Shown here in pieces: positions 58,680 through 64,000 of a DNA stretch of 64,000 nt (the stretch's first letter is position 1; every line of letters begins with the position of its first letter). The position numbers were made by a program, and so were the translations under genes. Under the pieces are notes generated by a model, which was given only the letters and a program-made list of their open reading frames with translations, had not been told where the DNA came from and did no database searches. Source of the DNA: CADEED01 sp035765415 (GTDB lineage Bacteria > Pseudomonadota > Gammaproteobacteria > Steroidobacterales > Steroidobacteraceae); contig DASTXR010000083.1 of NCBI GenBank assembly GCA_035765415.1, forward strand, positions 62,001 to 126,000, in the 5' to 3' direction.

Positions 58680-61559
58680 CTAACTTCGCGACGCGACGCG
58701 CTTCGAATGCCAGGACTTCGCCGACCAGCCGGCGAGCACGAGCAGCATGGCCAGTGCTGCGCCTGCGAGCGCGGTGCGAAGCCTGTCGCGCTTCACTTCG
58801 TGTGCGCTCATCACCGTCGCGTTGGCGTCACCCATGAGAATGAACCCGGCCCACGCCTGCGACGGCAATCCCTGATCGATGAGGCGGCGTTGCGCTGCGC
58901 GAAACGCGGTCCCGACAGTGTGGCCTTCGCCCAATGACGCGTAGAACGGATCGAAGAACGCGCGTGCATGTTCGTCACGAACGGGCCACAAACTACCGAT
59001 GACGACGCGTGCGCCGGAGGCGAAGAAAGAGCGCGCCAGGCCCAGCACGCCTTCACCGCGCATCTGCGTGCCCGTGGCGCTCTGGCAGGACGACAACACC
59101 ACGATGTGGCCGTCGAGCGGAAGATCGGCGATCTCCCGACTCTGCAACAGCCCGTCCTGGGCGCTGGTGCCGCTGGCCAACAGGATGGCGGAGCGCTCGG
59201 CGTTGACGTCGATGACGGTGTGCGTGGCGAAATGCAGCAGGCCGTAGCGCGAGAGGTCCGACGCCTTGAGAGCAGCTTCGGACGCTTCTGCCCCTGTCCA
59301 TAACGTGCCACGGCCACGCAGCCGCTCGACGATCTCGATCCCTTCCGTGCGAGCCTGCGGCAACCGGCCGAGCGTCAAGCCCGAATCTTCCGTCCATGAC
59401 CGCCATGGCGAAGCCAGATTAGTGCTGACCTCGAGCAGCGGATCGGCAAGCACGAGCGCGGTGCGAGCATCGACCCTGGCAGAAGCGGCGCGCCAGTCAT
59501 GCCAGAGCGTCGCTGACGGCACGAGCGAGATTTCGAAACGCTCGGCCAGCGGCTCGTGGTCGAGCGAGCCGCTGAGCGTCGAGATCGGAAACGTATCGAG
59601 CGGCAGGTCGGGCACGATGATGAGTCGTGTAATGCCTCGGGGCATCTGGTCGAACGCGTGATGCAGCAAGGCATCGTGAATCGCGCGACCCGCGCGTGCG
59701 CGGGCGGGTGATTCATCCTTCAACCCATTGTAGAGAGCCACGGATCGGCGCAGCTCATGACGGTCCGGGATCTGGAAAGCCGCGGCCTGCTCGCGCGTGA
59801 TGCTGATCAGCCATGCACCGGCTGCGTCACCATTTGCTTGCTGACTGCGCACGCCCAGCTGAAAGGAAAGCAACATTTCATCTGTTTCCAGTCGCTGCTG
59901 GATTTGCGCGATCGAGGCTGGCCGCATCGCCACGCGCGGTTGCACCGTAGCTTCGCGGGCGTCGGCTTCCTGGCGCTCGAGGTCGGCCAGCGCGCTCTTG
60001 AGTTCGGCACTCGGTTGTCCCCTCGATTTCAAAAGCTGCCGATTGATGTCGACGATCGATTTCGAGAGCGCCTCCTGGCGCCGCAGTGTCGCGGCGTCGA
60101 CGTCAGCCGGTGGACGCCCGGGAGCCCTCAAGCGGTCGAGCAGTGACCGGGCGCGCATCCGTTCGCCAATCTGAAAGCCTTCGTCCAGCAACATGCGCGC
60201 ACGTTCTGCGCCCGCCGCATCGGTAGATGACGCCGGATCCGACGCCATGCGCAACAGCTTTCCGGACAACCAGTAGTAGTCCTGCGTCCAGGCCGAGAAC
60301 GCGGCGGCCCGGCCCTGCAAGCCTGGCTGCAGATCGCGCAGGCGCTCGATCGCGGAGAGCGCCTGCTTCCCTGTCGCGATCGCCGCGTCCTGGGATTGTG
60401 TCTGCCAGGCGACGCGCATTGCCTGGCGCCAGACGTAAGCGAGCAACGCGACGTAACTACCTTCCGCGTTCTGCAGCAGGTCAATGGCTGCAACGATGTC
60501 GCGTTGCGCGCCGACCGGATCCTTGCCAGCGAGCAAACTTGCACGGATCCACAGGCACTGGCTCAGAGACTGCAAACGCTGCTGCGCCTCGGCACGTCCG
60601 ATGCACTCGTCTGCGTACATACGAGAGCGCTCGGCCTGCTCGATCATCAACGCTTCGGCCAGCAGGCGGAGTGCGCCGAGCTCCCGATCGATGTTCTTCG
60701 CGCGTCTCGCGGCAGCCAGCGCTTCCTCGGCATCCGCGAACAGCTGACTCGCATCCACGGCGTCGGGTTCCTCACTGCGCTTCTCCAACAGTGCGTTCAC
60801 GATCTCGATCCGTGCCAGGGCAACATTGCTCAAGTCCTGCTGTTCTGCCGCTTGCTCGAGCAGCCGGCGGAAATACTTCACCGCTTCGTCGTACTGCCCG
60901 GTCAACAGGAACAAGCCGCCGAGACCGTGCAGAACCTGGTGACGCAACCAATAGGTAGGCATTCGATCGAGATCTGCCTCCGCCTGTTGCAAGGCGCGCA
61001 GCGCGCGTCCCAGATTCGTCCCGGTGTCGAGGAAGAATCGCGATTCGACGACGCGCGCGCGAATTCGTGTCTCGGGATCCTCCGCCCGTTCGGCAAGCGA
61101 GGTGATTTGCTCGACCTCGCGCACGGCGCTCCCAATCCGGCCGGACTGGTAGAACAACGCATAAAGGTTTGCCCGCGCCAGCACCTCACCTCGCACATTC
61201 CCATTGGTCTTGAAGCGCCGCGCCGCTTCCAGGAACAACTTCTCGGCAGTAACCTTGTCCTGGGGCGGTGTCACCAGTCCGCGGACGAAGACAATCCAGT
61301 CGATTTGCGGTCGCGCGGCTGCCAACGCGTTCAGCTGCATTCCAGCCGACTGCCACTCGCCCGTGCTGCTCGCCACCTCGAAATAGCAGCGGTAAGGCTC
61401 GTAGGCAGTCGGCTCGGCCGCGACCAGTTCAGCGCAATTGTCGAATGTTCGCGCGGCCCAGACGCTTTGGCTCAATACACCGAGAATGAGCGCGCCCGCG
61501 AGCGTGCAAGGGCGCCGCAAGGCCACGCCCCGGCCACTCCTCGCCGCACGCCGCATCAT
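58680..61559 (-). CDS. Exported TPR-CHAT protein with C-terminal membrane anchor
   Basis: A 959-residue protein. The N-terminus (about 1-37; SGRGVALRRPCTLAGALILGVLSQSVWAA) looks like a signal peptide. A ~600-residue helical TPR-like region follows (about 40-650). The CHAT domain is about 680-890, with HFATH (catalytic His780) and VVLSSCQSATG (catalytic Cys825), then ASGARVVIGSLWPV. One transmembrane helix lies near the C-terminus (about 932-950, ALAGAALAMLLVLAGW), with a short basic cytoplasmic tail. The protease would therefore face the periplasm. The start ATG at 61559 overlaps the upstream gene's TGA (ATGA). It is convergent with an ECF/anti-sigma pair. The substrate is unknown; it may control or be controlled by the anti-sigma protein. 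Confidence 0.88.
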   Translation of the reverse strand: MMRRAARSGRGVALRRPCTLAGALILGVLSQSVWAARTFDNCAELVAAEPTAYEPYRCYFEVASSTGEWQSAGMQLNALAAARPQIDWIVFVRGLVTPPQDKVTAEKLFLEAARRFKTNGNVRGEVLARANLYALFYQSGRIGSAVREVEQITSLAERAEDPETRIRARVVESRFFLDTGTNLGRALRALQQAEADLDRMPTYWLRHQVLHGLGGLFLLTGQYDEAVKYFRRLLEQAAEQQDLSNVALARIEIVNALLEKRSEEPDAVDASQLFADAEEALAAARRAKNIDRELGALRLLAEALMIEQAERSRMYADECIGRAEAQQRLQSLSQCLWIRASLLAGKDPVGAQRDIVAAIDLLQNAEGSYVALLAYVWRQAMRVAWQTQSQDAAIATGKQALSAIERLRDLQPGLQGRAAAFSAWTQDYYWLSGKLLRMASDPASSTDAAGAERARMLLDEGFQIGERMRARSLLDRLRAPGRPPADVDAATLRRQEALSKSIVDINRQLLKSRGQPSAELKSALADLERQEADAREATVQPRVAMRPASIAQIQQRLETDEMLLSFQLGVRSQQANGDAAGAWLISITREQAAAFQIPDRHELRRSVALYNGLKDESPARARAGRAIHDALLHHAFDQMPRGITRLIIVPDLPLDTFPISTLSGSLDHEPLAERFEISLVPSATLWHDWRAASARVDARTALVLADPLLEVSTNLASPWRSWTEDSGLTLGRLPQARTEGIEIVERLRGRGTLWTGAEASEAALKASDLSRYGLLHFATHTVIDVNAERSAILLASGTSAQDGLLQSREIADLPLDGHIVVLSSCQSATGTQMRGEGVLGLARSFFASGARVVIGSLWPVRDEHARAFFDPFYASLGEGHTVGTAFRAAQRRLIDQGLPSQAWAGFILMGDANATVMSAHEVKRDRLRTALAGAALAMLLVLAGWSAKSWHSKRVASRS

Positions 61560-62098
61560 CCCGGCGATAACTCCGGCTGTGCTTCCGTCGGAGGAATGCA
61601 GCTCGCCCATCGCCCCGTGGGCTCCGACCCGCTCGTCGGGCATCCGCACCCTCCGCCGTTCCACGTAACCAGGTAGCGGCCGATGCCGTCCCCCGAGATT
61701 GGTTGCAGCGAAACGAGAATTGGGTGTCTGACCGCGCGCTCTGCTGGCAGGTTGAGCAGGACCTCGGCCCGCACGAGCACCCCATCCCGGCCACCGACGT
61801 CGCTTCGCGATAGCTCGGCGATGATCGGTGCGCCATAGCTCAGGTAGGCGCGCCGCGTCTTCAGGACGACGCCTGTCGCGTCGATGAACCTGACCGTCGC
61901 ATCCACGACTGAGGTGTTTTCCCTGGCAAAGACGATCGCGACGCGGATGACGCTATCGTGTGCCGAGAACGTGAGGAGTCCGGACGAAGTCAATTCCGGC
62001 ACCGTCGCAGTCTGCGCAACGGCGATCGTGGCCGGGGCCAGTGTGAACGGCAGGATGGCAATCCATGCCACGTACAAGATTCGGGATATTCGCATCAT
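61556..62098 (-). CDS. Small exported protein coupled to the TPR-CHAT gene
   Basis: A 180-residue protein with a signal peptide (about 1-29, ISRILYVAWIAILPFTLAPATIAVAQ). The mature part contains two beta-rich segments: FSAHDSVIRVAIVFARENTSVVDATVRFIDATGVVLKTRRAYLSYG, then GVLVRAEVLLNLPAERAVRHPILVSLQPISGDGIGRYLVTWNGGGCGCP. This looks like a small beta-sandwich. No family is recognised. It starts a two-gene operon, with the CHAT protein overlapping by 4 nt, and it has a long hairpin upstream. The start may be either of two adjacent ATGs (62098 or 62095). Confidence 0.75.
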   Translation of the reverse strand: MMRISRILYVAWIAILPFTLAPATIAVAQTATVPELTSSGLLTFSAHDSVIRVAIVFARENTSVVDATVRFIDATGVVLKTRRAYLSYGAPIIAELSRSDVGGRDGVLVRAEVLLNLPAERAVRHPILVSLQPISGDGIGRYLVTWNGGGCGCPTSGSEPTGRWASCIPPTEAQPELSPG

Positions 62099-62726
62099 GG
62101 TCGCTACCCTCTGGTTAGACGAATTGTCGATGATCAGTTGTCCTGTCACCCCGCAGCCGGTGACCCGGGCTGCAAGCTTTGACAGGACATGCACCTGTAG
62201 AGACGTTGGGAACGAGGCGACTCCCTCACCCTTACGCAAAGTCCTTGGCTCATCGGCGTTCCTCCTCGAGCTTCCTATCTACCAGCGGCAGGCGTGAACA
62301 TCGAGCCGCGACGGCCGGTTGCGTCGCCAATCTGGGACTTTTCACGCATTTGGCGGCGGAGCAGGGGCGCATGCTGCGCCGCATCCCCGGTGCTGGCCAC
62401 GGCCGAAGCGTTGTCACGCGCGGAACCGTCGCAAGTGGGTTGCCCACGCTGGGCGGCGAGACGACGTGCGGGCTTGTCTGCGGCGATCTCCCGGGCGGCT
62501 TTGCGGTTCGAGGACTGCCGCTGCGCCTGCGGCGCGTAATGCATTCGATGCGTGACTAGTTAGGCTGCGCGGCGATGGCTGCGCGGCGTTTTCACGCACC
62601 GTTCCGCAGAGCGGAATCCAACGTTGATTTTGCGGCCGAGTCATTGTCGCCGCCGATGTGTTGATGCAATCTGTCCCGCATCGAGCGGTTCGATGTTTCG
62701 CACAACGAAATACGGGGGGTTCTCAA
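62099..62726. other. 628-bp divergent intergenic region
   Basis: The region between the CHAT-operon start and the TonB-receptor gene. Some short open frames exist but none has a convincing ribosome site or recognisable sequence. Apart from the dyad at 62139-62189 there is a short tandem GGCTGCGCGGCG repeat at about 62563-62588. Confidence 0.55.
62139..62189 (-). promoter_or_regulatory. 51-nt nested hairpin upstream of the CHAT operon
   Basis: Outer perfect 10-bp arms TGTCCTGTCA (62139-62148) and TGACAGGACA (62180-62189), with inner 6-bp arms GCAGCC (62153-62158) and GGCTGC (62168-62173). It lies 41-91 nt upstream of the first ATG of the minus-strand operon. It could be an operator or a structured 5' UTR controlling the CHAT gene pair. 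Confidence 0.5.
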
Positions 62727-64000
62727 ATGGACGACAGTTCCATCCGCCGCCGCGTCGCATGCGGTTTGCTCGCCATCAGCCTGGTCTTCACCTGCGGCGC
62801 GATCGCGCAGTCGGCGGAGCAGGCCGCGGACGAAGACGATCGCCTGCTGGCAACGGTCACCGTCACCGCGCAGAAGCGCGACCAGGATCTGCAGGACGTG
62901 CCGATCACCATCACCGCGATCAACTCGCAGCTGCTGCGCGATTCCGGTGTGCGGGACATCAAGGACCTGACGTTGCTGACGTCGGGGCTGGTCGTCACGT
63001 CGACCTCGAGCGAGGTGTCGACGACCGCACGCATCCGCGGAATCGGCACCGTGGGCGACAACATCGGCCTCGAGTCTTCCGTGGGTGTCGTCATCGACGG
63101 CGTCTACCGGCCACGCAACGGCGTGGGCTTCGGCGATCTGGGCGAGCTCGAGCGCATCGAAGTGCTGAAGGGTCCGCAGGGCACGGTGTTCGGCAAGAAC
63201 ACCTCGGCCGGCGTCATCAACGTGATCTCGAAGCGGCCGGATTTCGAGGGCGACGCGAACGCCGAGGTTACCGGCACGAACTTCAACGGCTACGAGGCGG
63301 CAGCGTCGATCAATGGACCGCTCGTCGACGACAAACTGGCGGCCAGGTTCTACGCCGCGTATCGACGCCGCGACGGTCTCTACGATGTGAACACCGGTGA
63401 CGGCACGCGCGAGACCACGGAAGATGCCAATCGCGATGTGGTCGTCGGTCGCGGGCAGCTGCTGTTCACGCCGTCCGAGAGCACCAGCGCGCTGTTCATC
63501 GCCGATTACGCGCGGCGTACCGAGAACTGCTGCGGCGCCGTGCAGATCAACGACGGTCCCACCGCGGCGCTCATGGACGCGGTCTCCGCCGACTCCGGAG
63601 TGTCGCGTCCCGCGGATCCGTTCGCCCGCGTGCAGTACGCGAATCGTTCGGACGAGCAGGAAATACGCGACATGGGACTGTCGGCGCAGCTCAATTTCGA
63701 AACGTCGTTCGGCAACATCACCTCGATCACCGCATGGCGCAATTTCGAATCGACGATCGGGCAGGACGCCGACTACAGCACCGGCGACGTGTTGTGGCGA
63801 AATACCGCAGGGCCCAACGCCAACGAGTTCGAACAGCTGTCCGAGGAGCTGCGTTTCTCCGGCGAGACCGGCAAGATCGAGTGGATGTTCGGCGCCTTCT
63901 ACGCGATGGAAGACCTGGATTCGGACCTCAACCTGCGCTACGGCGCGGATTTCGAGCCTTACTACAGCCTCGTGTTGTCCGCGGGAATGGCGCCGACGCT
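62727..64000 (+). CDS. TonB-dependent receptor, 3' end missing
   Basis: The first 424 residues of a receptor that continues past the window. The signal peptide (about 1-28, ...AIAQ) precedes ATVTVTAQKRDQDLQDVPITITAIN (TonB box region and start of the plug). SVGVVIDGVYRPRNG, ELERIEVLKGPQGTVFGKNTSAGVINVISKRPDF and ITSITAWRNFEST follow, typical of the barrel. The ATG at 62727 is preceded by a G-run (GGGGGG) 6 nt upstream. It is of the same broad group as the receptor at 46-48.8 kb, but the two differ clearly in sequence. The substrate is unknown. Confidence 0.9.
   Translation, partial: MDDSSIRRRVACGLLAISLVFTCGAIAQSAEQAADEDDRLLATVTVTAQKRDQDLQDVPITITAINSQLLRDSGVRDIKDLTLLTSGLVVTSTSSEVSTTARIRGIGTVGDNIGLESSVGVVIDGVYRPRNGVGFGDLGELERIEVLKGPQGTVFGKNTSAGVINVISKRPDFEGDANAEVTGTNFNGYEAAASINGPLVDDKLAARFYAAYRRRDGLYDVNTGDGTRETTEDANRDVVVGRGQLLFTPSESTSALFIADYARRTENCCGAVQINDGPTAALMDAVSADSGVSRPADPFARVQYANRSDEQEIRDMGLSAQLNFETSFGNITSITAWRNFESTIGQDADYSTGDVLWRNTAGPNANEFEQLSEELRFSGETGKIEWMFGAFYAMEDLDSDLNLRYGADFEPYYSLVLSAGMAPT

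Noticed and set aside
10348..62121. The heptamer GTTAGAC at about 10351, 34990, 52314 and 62113, near gene starts
   Set aside because: About four chance occurrences are expected for this heptamer in 64 kb on two strands at this base composition, and the flanks and positions differ.
62179..62559. A 126-codon open frame in the spacer before the last TonB receptor
   Set aside because: It starts inside the CHAT-upstream hairpin, has no ribosome site, and shows no recognisable sequence.

Overview
The window is high-GC bacterial chromosome, dense in genes. The following suggest a free-living Gammaproteobacterium, most like Steroidobacteraceae/Xanthomonadales-type soil bacteria: TonB-dependent receptors of the 'EEITVTAQ...QDVPI' type; an XrtA-associated FemAB-like protein; an ECF sigma/Ser-Thr kinase-TPR pair; a MASE1 histidine kinase; c-type cytochromes; and many exported hydrolases. 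This placement is inference from gene content. No rRNA, tRNA, CRISPR array, insertion sequence or phage gene was seen.

Layout. 1-5.9 kb: the end of a diheme cytochrome c, an LEA-type lipoprotein, a PL3-like pectate lyase, and a translationally coupled ECF sigma factor/Ser-Thr kinase-TPR pair. 6-15 kb: an M4 metalloprotease, a MASE1-PAS histidine kinase, a short orphan gene preceded by a large inverted repeat, a three-gene lipoprotein/Tat-M48 protease operon, and a lipoprotein plus L,D-transpeptidase-like pair. 15.2-22.8 kb: an XrtA-type FemAB protein convergent with a four-gene operon (CHAT-TPR, multi-pass membrane protein, caspase-like protease, alpha/beta hydrolase). All three of its junctions are 4-nt overlaps. 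It looks like a cell-suicide or conflict cassette and is the most interesting locus here.

23-42 kb: mostly exported proteins. These are a DUF885 peptidase, an Svx/AvrXca-like metalloprotease, an M30-like protease with Ig and PKD domains, a kelch-type lipoprotein with five 86-residue Ig-like repeats, a second FemAB/CelD-like acyltransferase, a NIDO/PPC metzincin-like protein, and a DUF1800/DUF1501 pair. 42-46.3 kb: a GGDEF-EAL protein and an aldehyde dehydrogenase. 46.3-52.1 kb: an operon of cytochrome c4, MauG/CcpA-like peroxidase, beta-helix-cytochrome c fusion and TonB receptor, which looks like a periplasmic redox pathway fed by an outer-membrane importer.

52.4-64 kb: tag (3-methyladenine glycosylase) and a GNAT protein; a cytosolic S8 peptidase with a small unknown partner; a serine beta-lactamase-like protein; an ECF sigma factor with zinc-finger anti-sigma-like protein; a convergent two-gene operon encoding a small exported protein and a membrane-anchored TPR-CHAT protein, preceded by a 51-nt hairpin; and the 5' part of a second TonB receptor that runs off the window. 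Two different CHAT-TPR systems therefore sit about 36 kb apart, one apparently cytosolic with a caspase and one extracytoplasmic beside an ECF regulator.
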